A stretch of DNA of 64,000 bases from the NCBI RefSeq assembly GCF_003480255.1, contig NZ_QUIN01000007.1, forward strand, positions 1-64,000, in the 5' to 3' direction. Within the stretch, counting starts at the first letter, position 1, and each line of letters opens with the position of its first letter. A program made the position numbers and the translations under genes. Below the pieces are notes generated by a model. The model saw only the letters and a list, made by a program, of their open reading frames with translations, did no database searches and was not told where the DNA came from. The stretch comes from Erysipelatoclostridium sp. AM42-17 (GTDB taxonomy: Bacteria; Bacillota_I; Bacilli_A; Erysipelotrichales; Coprobacillaceae). Shown piece after piece: positions 45,638 to 53,124 of this stretch.

Positions 45638-46675
45638 TTAATAATTATTCTCTTTTATTTCAAAATATCCTTGAGGAAATGAACATACCGGACAAATTTC
45701 AGGTGCTTTATTCGATATAACAAGATGACCACAATTTCTACATTCCCATATTTTTATTTCACTTCTAGCAAAGACTTCTGCTGTTTCAATATTCTTTAAT
45801 AAATCTCGATATCTTTCTTCATGTTGTTTTTCAATTTCACCCACCATTTTAAATTTTCTTGCTAATTCAACAAATCCTTCCGATAATGCTGTTTTAGCAA
45901 AATCATCATACATATCTGTCCATTCATAACTTTCACCATGAGCTGCTTCTTTAAGATTAGTTTTGGTATCACCTATACCACCTAATTCATTCAACCACAT
46001 TCTAGCATGCTCTTTTTCATTATCTGCTGTCTTTAAAAAGATAGCAGCAATTTGTTCATAGCCTTCTTTTTTAGCGACAGAAGCAAAATAAGTATACTTA
46101 TTTCTTGCTTGTGATTCTCCTTGAAAGGCTGTTTTTAAATTCTTTTCTGTTTGGGTTCCTTGATATTGATTCATTGATTCTTGTTGATCCTCTTTTTCTA
46201 AATGAGATTTCATACTCTTTAAATATTCTTCATATATTAAAGATGGTTTTTCATTTATAACTTCCATCTCTTCTATTTCACCAATAAACATCACATGACT
46301 TCCTAATTCTATCTTTTGTTTTACTTTTACACTAATATAAGCATTTGTTCCTTGAGTTATATAATAAATTCCATTATTGGCTCTTTTACAAGATGTAAAA
46401 TCTTTAAATTTATCAACTTCTTTACCACTTTGATAACCAAAATGCTTAATGAGTTCTATACTGCTATCTTTACTTAAGACCGAGATATTAAATCGACATG
46501 TTTTTTCAATCATTTTGTATGTATAACTCACTTTATTTATACAAATACATAATTGACTGGGTATAGAGGAGACTTGCATGGCTGTATCAATAATACAACC
46601 ATTATCTCTACCATCCTCATGTGTCGTTAAAACATATAATCCATAAGTTAGTTTCTGTATTGCTTGATTCATCAT
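45638..46675 (-). CDS. Flavin reductase / rubrerythrin / rubredoxin fusion
   Basis: Oxidative-stress protein predicted to reduce peroxide. Residues 1-150 form a flavin reductase-like FMN domain ([21 protein letters not shown]). About 172-305 is a rubrerythrin diiron domain with Glu187 (QGESQARN), E220-KEHA and [10 protein letters not shown] as ligands. The end carries a rubredoxin-like iron site, CRNCG (312-316) and CPVC (328-331). The internal electron path would be NAD(P)H to FMN to rubredoxin to diiron. Two ATGs in a row follow AGAGGTAA. Its promoter and first ~55 codons are duplicated at 48216-48458. Confidence 0.9.
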   Translation of the reverse strand: MMNQAIQKLTYGLYVLTTHEDGRDNGCIIDTAMQVSSIPSQLCICINKVSYTYKMIEKTCRFNISVLSKDSSIELIKHFGYQSGKEVDKFKDFTSCKRANNGIYYITQGTNAYISVKVKQKIELGSHVMFIGEIEEMEVINEKPSLIYEEYLKSMKSHLEKEDQQESMNQYQGTQTEKNLKTAFQGESQARNKYTYFASVAKKEGYEQIAAIFLKTADNEKEHARMWLNELGGIGDTKTNLKEAAHGESYEWTDMYDDFAKTALSEGFVELARKFKMVGEIEKQHEERYRDLLKNIETAEVFARSEIKIWECRNCGHLVISNKAPEICPVCSFPQGYFEIKENNY

Positions 46676-46735
46676 TTACCTCTTTCATGTTCATATCTTT
46701 ATTTTGAGTAACGATGAATGAATTTATACAAAAAA

Positions 46736-46773
46736 ACACTCATAGATTCAAGTTTTCTCATATCTATGAGTGT
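46736..46773 (-). terminator. Terminator of the AAA_14 ATPase gene
   Basis: Twelve-bp stem ACACTCATAGAT / ATCTATGAGTGT with six T following on the minus strand, 80 bases downstream of the ATPase stop. Confidence 0.8.
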
Positions 46774-46852
46774 TATACAATATCTGTAAAATTACTCTAT
46801 GTGAAATGTGATTGGCATAAGCCATCCTCATTATTTTTTAAGTTCGTATTTA

Positions 46853-48112
46853 TTAGAGTAATTCTTCATTATTAATCATCATATCCAAGATGTTCAAATG
46901 CTTAATTCCACTTCGTTTTTGTAATAATTTATCCATAGTTAAAAGATATTTACTATAACCATCAGATATATTTTCCAAAGATCTATATTCTCTTTCCTCT
47001 GTAATATTCTTTCCGTTTTCATCATAGTTATCATTATCTATCGTTCTAGCAACTTGAATATACGCATAATCGTTCATATTATTTCGTATTATAAAATCAA
47101 CCTCAAATTTCCCAATTTTCCCTATACTTATTTTGTACCCTTTTGACTTCAAATAATTATAAATTACATTTTCCAATACTGGTCCATAATTTATTCTATT
47201 ATCTGTGTTTTTAGCAAAATAAAAACTTAAATCTGACAGATAGTATTTTTCTTCACCGCTTAATGAACGTTTGCTTTTCATATCAAATCGTTCACATTTT
47301 GAGATAATTTTTGCACTTTCTAATATATTTAAATAGTTATATACCGTATTTTTTGATACATTATCTCCCTTTTTCTTCAAATATTTACAAATTGATTCTA
47401 CGGAAGTTGTTGCTCCAAAATTGTTGATAATATATGTTTGTATTTTTTTAAACAATTCTTTCTTTCTTATTTTATTATTTTTTCGTATATCTTTTTCGTA
47501 TATTTCATCTATAACACTATCAACATATAATCTTTTATCATCAAATGAATCATACTTTAATGTTAACGGAAATCCACCTTCTAATATATAATTAATAAAC
47601 TCTTCATCTTTATCTAGTGATATTTCTTTTTCGTAAAACTTTTTCATTCCAAGATATTCCTCAAATGATAAAGTTGTCATTTCAAATTCAATATAACGAC
47701 CAGTTAATTTTGTTGCAAGATCTCCTGATAACAAATAACTATTACTTCCAGTAATAAAAATTGAGTATTCTCCTTCTTCTCGATATGCATTAATAACTTC
47801 TTCAAATCCTGTTACATTTTGAATTTCATCTATAAAAAGATATTTAATCCCATTTAATCGTAGGGTTTTCTCATCAATGATCTTTTCTAATTGATCACTT
47901 GTTTTAATACTTTTATATGGTCTTTTATCTAAATGTATAAATATAATATTTTCTTTCTCGATGCCTCGTGAAGTAAGTTCATCACTAATTAATTCCATTA
48001 ATGAAGACTTACCACATCTTCTTACACCTGTGATGACTTTTATCATATCTACATCATCATAAAAGCCTCTTATTTTCTTTAAATAATTTTCTCTTTTAAA
48101 TAATTTTTTCAT
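46853..48112 (-). CDS. AAA_14/DUF4143 ATP-binding protein
   Basis: P-loop ATPase of a common accessory family with unknown role. VITGVRRCGKSSLMELI is Walker A, IKYLFIDEIQNV Walker B and YSIFITGSNSYLLSGDLATKLTGR the sensor region. The C-terminal DUF4143 part (LFKKIQTYIINNFGATTS, FEVDFIIRNNMNDYAYIQVA) contains a PD-(D/E)XK-like pattern (EVDFII...IQVA). An in-frame GTG at 48121 is within the ribosome site, so ATG 48112 is preferred. The gene is A+T-richer than its neighbours by eye and lies between an intact and a truncated copy of the same flavin-reductase 5' region, suggesting acquisition. Confidence 0.85.
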   Translation of the reverse strand: MKKLFKRENYLKKIRGFYDDVDMIKVITGVRRCGKSSLMELISDELTSRGIEKENIIFIHLDKRPYKSIKTSDQLEKIIDEKTLRLNGIKYLFIDEIQNVTGFEEVINAYREEGEYSIFITGSNSYLLSGDLATKLTGRYIEFEMTTLSFEEYLGMKKFYEKEISLDKDEEFINYILEGGFPLTLKYDSFDDKRLYVDSVIDEIYEKDIRKNNKIRKKELFKKIQTYIINNFGATTSVESICKYLKKKGDNVSKNTVYNYLNILESAKIISKCERFDMKSKRSLSGEEKYYLSDLSFYFAKNTDNRINYGPVLENVIYNYLKSKGYKISIGKIGKFEVDFIIRNNMNDYAYIQVARTIDNDNYDENGKNITEEREYRSLENISDGYSKYLLTMDKLLQKRSGIKHLNILDMMINNEELL

Positions 48113-48215
48113 ATTTATCACCTTTTATATTATACCATATTAAACAGATAACAGAACTTTTTTAAAAAAAATAAAAAAAAGTTCTGTTAAATGGTTATTT
48201 TTAATGATGTTATTC

Positions 48216-48404
48216 CTATTTAAAATATGAGATTGAAGCGTCTTCTCTATCATTATGTATGTGTAACTTGCTGATGCATATTTGAGTAGATTTATACGAG
48301 ACTTGCGCTACTGTATCAATAATACAACCATTATCTCTACCATCAACACGTACCGTTAAAACATATAATCCATAAGTTAATTTCTGTATTGCTTGATTCA
48401 TCAT
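48216..48404 (-). pseudogene. Truncated copy of the flavin-reductase 5' end
   Basis: The first 42 or so codons match the fusion gene at 45638-46675 ([30 protein letters not shown]). A deletion of about a dozen bases then changes frame, and SYTYKMIEK of the parent is still visible as TYIMIE-like DNA before a stop. The 55 bases upstream (48405-48458) match 46676-46730, so the promoter was copied too. No rubrerythrin part is present. Confidence 0.85.
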
Positions 48405-48512
48405 TTCCCTCTTTCATATTTATATCTTTATTTTGAGTATTAATAAATGAATTTATACAATAAGCTGGGGCAAAATATACTTTCCCTACACAATTGTCAC
48501 ATATCCAATATA

Positions 48513-48602
48513 TCAAATTAGTTTAAATTCATAAGAAGTTATACGAACTAAAAAAGCAGGAACGATTTTGTCCCCACTTTTGTCCCCAAATTGGCAAAAC
48601 AA
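48513..48602 (-). pseudogene. Possible relic of a tyrosine-integrase C-terminus
   Basis: A 29-codon minus-strand open stretch contains GGGGACAAAAGTGGGGACAAA, read as QFGDKSGDKI. Repeated G-D/T-K near the C-terminus is common in integrases of Firmicute mobile elements. It has a stop immediately before it and no catalytic motifs. It lies between the flavin-reductase pseudogene and the rpsR terminator. The identification is weak. Confidence 0.25.
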
Positions 48603-48605
48603 TTA

Positions 48606-48634
48606 AAAAAACGCCCATAAAATGGGCGTTTTAA
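48606..48634 (-). terminator. Terminator of rpsF-ssb-rpsR
   Basis: Stem AAAACGCCCAT / ATGGGCGTTTT with a short loop and seven T on the minus strand, just after the rpsR stop. Confidence 0.9.
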
Positions 48635-48638
48635 GTGA

Positions 48639-48869
48639 CTATTCACCAACGTATGGTAATAATGCCATTTGTCTAGCTCTTTTAATAGCTGTAGCTAATT
48701 GTCTTTGATATTTAGCGCTTGTTCCAGTTACACGTCTAGGAATGATTTTCCCGTTAGCTGAAACGAATCTTTTTAATAATTCAACATCTTTATAGTCAAT
48801 GTAAGTAATTTTGTTTTTAGTGAAGTAACAAACTTTTCTTCTTCCCATTCTTTGTTTTCTAAAAGCCAT
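48639..48869 (-). CDS. rpsR: 30S ribosomal protein S18
   Basis: Binds S6 and 16S rRNA in the platform of the small subunit. [28 protein letters not shown] and [34 protein letters not shown] (the universal S18 signature, parts quoted) are present. At 76 aa it is standard. It is the last gene of the conserved rpsF-ssb-rpsR operon, with AAAGGAG before its ATG. Confidence 0.97.
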   Translation of the reverse strand: MAFRKQRMGRRKVCYFTKNKITYIDYKDVELLKRFVSANGKIIPRRVTGTSAKYQRQLATAIKRARQMALLPYVGE

Positions 48870-48886
48870 TTTAAAAAACTCCTTTC

Positions 48887-49360
48887 TTAAAATTGAATAT
48901 CGTCTTCCATGATATCAAATGTATTGTCTGTATTATCGAATTGTTTTTCTAATTCAACAGTTTGCATATCTTGTAATTGGTTGTTCATTTGTGGTTGTTG
49001 CATTTGAGGTTGACTTGATTGTGCTTGCATTCTTTCTCTTTGAGATTTAGTTTCTAAGAATTGTACAGAATCGCAAACAACTTCAACAACGAATACTCTT
49101 TGTCCTTGAGCGTTATCATAAGATCTTGAACGAAGTCTTCCTTCAACTCCAACTAATGATCCTTTTGAACAATAACGTTCAACATTTTCAGCAACTTTAT
49201 TCCATACCACACATGGTATGTAATCTGCTTGTTGTCCGTCAGCAGAATTATAGTTACGGTTTAAAGCAAGTGTAAAACTTGTCACTGCTGCCCCGCTTCC
49301 AGTTCTTCTAAGTTCTGGATCACGAGTCATTCTTCCTACCATAACGACTCTATTAATCAT
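48887..49360 (-). CDS. ssb: Single-stranded DNA-binding protein
   Basis: Coats single-stranded DNA in replication, repair and recombination. The OB fold includes [29 protein letters not shown] and [28 protein letters not shown] Gln-rich linker (about 112-138) leads to the acidic C-terminal tail [10 protein letters not shown], a slight variant of the DDDIPF tip that recruits partner proteins. At 157 aa it is typical. It lies between rpsF and rpsR in the standard operon. Confidence 0.97.
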   Translation of the reverse strand: MINRVVMVGRMTRDPELRRTGSGAAVTSFTLALNRNYNSADGQQADYIPCVVWNKVAENVERYCSKGSLVGVEGRLRSRSYDNAQGQRVFVVEVVCDSVQFLETKSQRERMQAQSSQPQMQQPQMNNQLQDMQTVELEKQFDNTDNTFDIMEDDIQF

Positions 49361-49378
49361 TTAATCTGCCTCCTTTGA

Positions 49379-49660
49379 TTATTTACGAAGAGTTAAATGA
49401 CGTAAGATTGATGCATTAATTCTTGATAAACGTTCGAATTCTGCGATTTCAGCAGGTGCACAAGTTGTATCAACTACAACATAGTAACCTTTTTTGTAAT
49501 CTTTGATTTCGTAAGCTAATTCACGTAATCCCATTTCGTTAACGTTGTCAACTGTTCCACCGTTAGCTGTTAAGATTGATTTGAAGTTTTCAATTAATTG
49601 ATTTCTTGCTTCTTCTTCAACATCAGGTTTAACAATAAACATAATTTCATACTTGTTCAT
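49379..49660 (-). CDS. rpsF: 30S ribosomal protein S6
   Basis: Small-subunit platform protein that pairs with S18. MNKYEIMFIVKPDVEEEAR opens it and RELAYEIKDYKKGYYVVV and FERLSRINASILRHLTLRK are classic S6. At 93 aa it is full length. AGGAGG is six bases upstream of the ATG. First gene of rpsF-ssb-rpsR, preceded by a probable S6:S18-binding leader. Confidence 0.97.
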   Translation of the reverse strand: MNKYEIMFIVKPDVEEEARNQLIENFKSILTANGGTVDNVNEMGLRELAYEIKDYKKGYYVVVDTTCAPAEIAEFERLSRINASILRHLTLRK

Positions 49661-49731
49661 TTCTTTTACCTCCTATGGTCTATCGGCTTATTATTATAAA
49701 TAAGCAGGCAGTAAATAATATTTTTACATGC
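49661..49731 (-). promoter_or_regulatory. Putative S6:S18-binding leader of rpsF
   Basis: Between the promoter and rpsF the transcript can fold CTTATT-ATAATA-AATAAG, next to an AAGCCGATAGACC stretch and the ribosome site. An unpaired CCG beside a hairpin is the recognised element of the S6:S18 leader motif in other bacteria. I matched it by eye only. Confidence 0.5.
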
Positions 49732-49737
49732 TGGAAC

Positions 49738-49766
49738 ATTATATCATTGACAAATTTAAATTTCAA
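49738..49766 (-). promoter_or_regulatory. Promoter of rpsF-ssb-rpsR
   Basis: TTGAAA and a perfect TATAAT are separated by exactly 17 bases on the minus strand, about 75 bases before rpsF. It is one of the best sigma-A-type promoters in the window. Confidence 0.8.
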
Positions 49767-49783
49767 TGATTTTATCAATAAAA

Positions 49784-51127
49784 TTAACTTATTATTCCTA
49801 ATTGATATTTATAGGCTAATACTCTTAAAACAGATAAATCAATTTGATTCATACTGATTTCATTTGCATGAATATGATCAATGATTGTTTGTCTTGCTGT
49901 TTCAACATCATCACTTATTATCATATCATTTCCTGCTTGAATGGACTTTAATATATAATCTTCAGTATTTTTAATAGCTTCATTTGTTAAATCACTCACA
50001 ATAAGTCCATTATAATGAAAAGACTGTCTTAGGTTTTGAAGAGAACTTTTTGATAAAGAGATTGGATTTTGATTATCTAAAGCATCAATAATTTGATTAG
50101 TTGTTAGAATCATGTCTTGACCTTGATTGATTGCCGTTTGAATAGTTTGATATTCATTATTTTTTAAATCTTCTAATGAACGGCTATCATGAATAAGTTC
50201 ACTAGAATAATCGTTTTTTGTACCATAACTTGGATAATTTCGATAACAACATCCTAAATCATTTTTATGTATTGTTTGAATAACCTGTGATACATAATCA
50301 TTTGTGATATTTCTATCTTGATTTAAACTATCCTCATCTTGTCCATCGTTTCCATTAGGAGTGAAAGATAAATTCATTCCTACTTCCTTATAAATAGAAA
50401 TCTTGTTTTCTAATTGTTCTTTTAAACCATCTATTCCTTTTTCATTATAGACTTGACTAATGGAATCAAAAACACCATCTTGAACATACTCTTTTAAAAT
50501 ACTTTCATCATCTAAAGTAATAAACATACTCAAATTTGTATTATTTTGATAGTTATCTATTTGTTTTGCAATATCAGTTTTAGGTAAGTCTTTAAGATCT
50601 TTTGGTGAAAGAACCAATCCCCCTAATTTATGATTATCAATGACCTCTTGATGACATTGATAACCAATTAATAATTGATCTACTTTATCTTCTTCACTCA
50701 TGTTTTCTACTAAAGAAGATAAATATTCGATAGGAATTGTTTTATCTGTATTAGCTTTACCACCATTTCTAATTTGATTAGCACTAATAGAAGCTTTATA
50801 GACTTTTACATCTTGAATATCTTGATATTGTTTATTTAACTTTCCAGTATAAGAAATCTTAATATGATTACCGACTAATAAATCATCACCTTCCATAGAA
50901 GTATTAGCTAATGATAATAAATAAGTTTGATTATTCTCTTGTCTTAATAAAACAACTTGATCTTCTGTTCCCGCTATTTGTCCTTCTATTATTTTATAGT
51001 TTGTAGCTTGATCTGATTTTTCTGTAGGACTTAAATGCCACATTATTCCAACAATCATTGTAATTATGAAGAATATTAAAATAATCATTTTAGAATATTG
51101 CTTTTTAGCATGCCGTCCTCTTGTCAT
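49784..51127 (-). CDS. Degenerate GH3 (NagZ-like) domain protein, membrane anchored
   Basis: Looks like an inactive relative of beta-N-acetylhexosaminidases. A basic N-terminus and one helix (about 14-32) are followed by a beta-rich segment to residue 115, then a GH3 N-terminal-type barrel: SLVENMSEEDKVDQLLIGY, KLGGLVLSPKDL, LSMFITLDDE and FHYNGLIVSDLTNEAI. The last retains the Asp that is the nucleophile in NagZ. The conserved KHFPGHG...DSH acid/base loop is replaced by YRNYPSYGTKNDYSS, so the catalytic Asp-His is lost. It overlaps ispD by one base. Function unknown. Confidence 0.65.
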   Translation of the reverse strand: MTRGRHAKKQYSKMIILIFFIITMIVGIMWHLSPTEKSDQATNYKIIEGQIAGTEDQVVLLRQENNQTYLLSLANTSMEGDDLLVGNHIKISYTGKLNKQYQDIQDVKVYKASISANQIRNGGKANTDKTIPIEYLSSLVENMSEEDKVDQLLIGYQCHQEVIDNHKLGGLVLSPKDLKDLPKTDIAKQIDNYQNNTNLSMFITLDDESILKEYVQDGVFDSISQVYNEKGIDGLKEQLENKISIYKEVGMNLSFTPNGNDGQDEDSLNQDRNITNDYVSQVIQTIHKNDLGCCYRNYPSYGTKNDYSSELIHDSRSLEDLKNNEYQTIQTAINQGQDMILTTNQIIDALDNQNPISLSKSSLQNLRQSFHYNGLIVSDLTNEAIKNTEDYILKSIQAGNDMIISDDVETARQTIIDHIHANEISMNQIDLSVLRVLAYKYQLGIIS

Positions 51128-51762
51128 TATAAATCCTCCTTCGTTGTAATCTTAATATTATGATAATCTCCCATGACAGCCTTAATATCCCCGTTTTCAT
51201 ATTTTTCAAACAGTTGGGCATCATCTGTAGCCATATAACCTTCATCTTTTGCTTTTTGATATGCATCCTTAATATATTTTGTAACAAAGACTTGAGGTGT
51301 CTGTGCCTGCATTAATAAGTCTCTTTTTAATGTTTTGACAACCACACCCTCTTTAACCTCTTTAATCGTATCTTTACATGGTACCATGAGTAATGCTGCA
51401 CGATAATCTTTTAAAGCAATTAATAAATTTTCAATACATTCTAATGTTAAATAAGGTCTAGCACCATCATGAATAAAAACATGATCTTGATTGACTTTTT
51501 GTAAACCATTATAAACACTATCTTGTCTTTCTTGTCCTCCATATACATATTCAATCTTACTTGATTGAACTAATTTTTCTAAATCTGCTTGCTCTTTCTT
51601 TTTTGTTACAACAATTATTTGTTTACATCTTTGATCATTTAAAAAAAGTTCAAGACTTCTTTGATAAACTGTTTTCCCTTCTAATAAATGAAATATTTTA
51701 TTATATTTTAATCCTGTTCTGCTTCCCCTTCCAGCACAAAGAATAATAACACTATAATTCAT
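51127..51762 (-). CDS. ispD: 2-C-methyl-D-erythritol 4-phosphate cytidylyltransferase
   Basis: Third enzyme of the MEP isoprenoid pathway; activates methylerythritol phosphate with CTP. VIILCAGRGSRTGLKYNKIF is the nucleotide-binding start, GGQERQDSVYNGL and VFIHDGARPYL the conserved middle and LLMQAQTPQVF the end. At 211 aa it is slightly short but complete. A TTG codon upstream is inside AGGAGGTTG; the ATG at 51762 is preferred. The GH3-like gene follows with TAATG overlap. Confidence 0.93.
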   Translation of the reverse strand: MNYSVIILCAGRGSRTGLKYNKIFHLLEGKTVYQRSLELFLNDQRCKQIIVVTKKKEQADLEKLVQSSKIEYVYGGQERQDSVYNGLQKVNQDHVFIHDGARPYLTLECIENLLIALKDYRAALLMVPCKDTIKEVKEGVVVKTLKRDLLMQAQTPQVFVTKYIKDAYQKAKDEGYMATDDAQLFEKYENGDIKAVMGDYHNIKITTKEDL

Positions 51763-51859
51763 AAGCAACCTCCTTGCATTTATTATAGCTTATTACATAC
51801 AAAAAGGACCATATATTTTTATATAGTCTTTAGATATTCATGTATAAGTTTTAACACCT

Positions 51860-53002
51860 TCATTTTATTTCCGGTAACAACATAGAACCTAATAAAGCTA
51901 TTCCAGCAGTACCACTCATTATATAGAATGTTGCAGTTAAACTATAACTATCACATACATAGCCTAGTAGTGGGCATAAAACAGCCCCTACACTTACTGC
52001 CAAACCCAATGTCACTCCTGATGCAAAACCTGTGTGATGGGGTAAATACTTTTGCCCCATGACAACCATTGGACTATAGGAAAAACTTTCGCCACATGAC
52101 ATCAATACTAACATATATAAAGCTAAAGCAATGTGATGAGTAGAACTAAATATTATCATAGCTGGTAAGAGAATAAGAAAACTGATTCTAATCATTCTAC
52201 GATGACCAAAATGATCTGCAAGACTACCACCAAATAAAGTTGAAATGGAACCAACAGCATAGTAAACACTTAATAATAAACTGGCTTTGGATTTCGTTAA
52301 TAAGAAGTTTTGAATAAAATATAAGGATAAAAATGTTGATAAACCATTAGTGAGAATGGATCTTGAAAAAACAACGACACATAACCGGATAAATCCTCCC
52401 CAGTTATCCTTTTGATTTATATTTTCTACCGGTACTTCTTTTATTTCTTCATGACAATGAAATGTATGATTAAATTTTGCACACACAATTGTAAATACCC
52501 CTGCTGGAATCAAAAAGAAAATTGTTCCTTTCATACCCCATGTTTGAATTAAAAAAGCAGTAAATACCGGACCTAAAGTAAAACCAATCTTTCCTCCAAA
52601 CGAGAAAATACTCATACCTTTTCCTTTTTTATTATGAGATGATGAAACATCAACTAACTTCGCTGCTTGAGGATGAAACAAAGCTACCCCAATGCCACTT
52701 ATCATCACTTCAACACATAATAAATAAAAATTTGAAGTCCATCCAGTTAGTGCCATTCCTCCTGATGCCATAATGACTCCCAAAGCCATCATCATAGGAT
52801 TATTTTTCCGATCGATGTACATTCCTATAAAAGGTTGGACTAACGACCCGCACACATTAGATACCGTTACTAACAATGTAGCAGTTGTATAATTATAATG
52901 ATAACTTGCAATTAAAAATGGTATCATGGATGATAAGATACTTTGATTAATGTCTGAACATAAATGACCTAGTAATAAAATATATTGACGATATTTATTC
53001 AT
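51860..53002 (-). CDS. MFS transporter, Fsr (fosmidomycin resistance)-like
   Basis: Twelve-helix exporter. LLGHLCSDINQSILSSMIPFLI (GH-x-D-x-x-Q) and GIGVALFHPQAAKLVDVSS (the FHP motif) are characteristic of the Fsr group, followed by GKGMSIFSFGGKIGFTLGP. At 380 aa it is typical. Upstream in-frame codons were rejected because GGGAGGAAG lies just before the ATG at 53002. It is immediately upstream of ispD on the same strand. Fsr of E. coli exports an inhibitor of the MEP pathway, so the neighbourhood is suggestive. The actual substrate is unknown. Confidence 0.8.
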   Translation of the reverse strand: MNKYRQYILLLGHLCSDINQSILSSMIPFLIASYHYNYTTATLLVTVSNVCGSLVQPFIGMYIDRKNNPMMMALGVIMASGGMALTGWTSNFYLLCVEVMISGIGVALFHPQAAKLVDVSSSHNKKGKGMSIFSFGGKIGFTLGPVFTAFLIQTWGMKGTIFFLIPAGVFTIVCAKFNHTFHCHEEIKEVPVENINQKDNWGGFIRLCVVVFSRSILTNGLSTFLSLYFIQNFLLTKSKASLLLSVYYAVGSISTLFGGSLADHFGHRRMIRISFLILLPAMIIFSSTHHIALALYMLVLMSCGESFSYSPMVVMGQKYLPHHTGFASGVTLGLAVSVGAVLCPLLGYVCDSYSLTATFYIMSGTAGIALLGSMLLPEIK

Positions 53003-53096
53003 ATTTCTTCCTCCCACAACTTCAATTATATAAATAAATTTGTCATAAAATATCACTATATCTTCTAATTAACCCTAAAAATATCAATATCTAAAT

Positions 53097-53124
53097 CTAA
53101 AAAAAGAAAGACGCATCTTTCTTT
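53097..53124 (-). terminator. Terminator of the ClpC-like gene
   Basis: Stem AAAGAAAGA / TCTTTCTTT with loop CGCA and seven T on the minus strand, right at the stop codon. Confidence 0.75.

Noticed and set aside
51105-51287. Minus-strand 60-codon frame at the ispD/GH3-like junction
   Set aside because: It is a shadow of the ispD 3' end in another frame. The TAATG overlap explains the junction.
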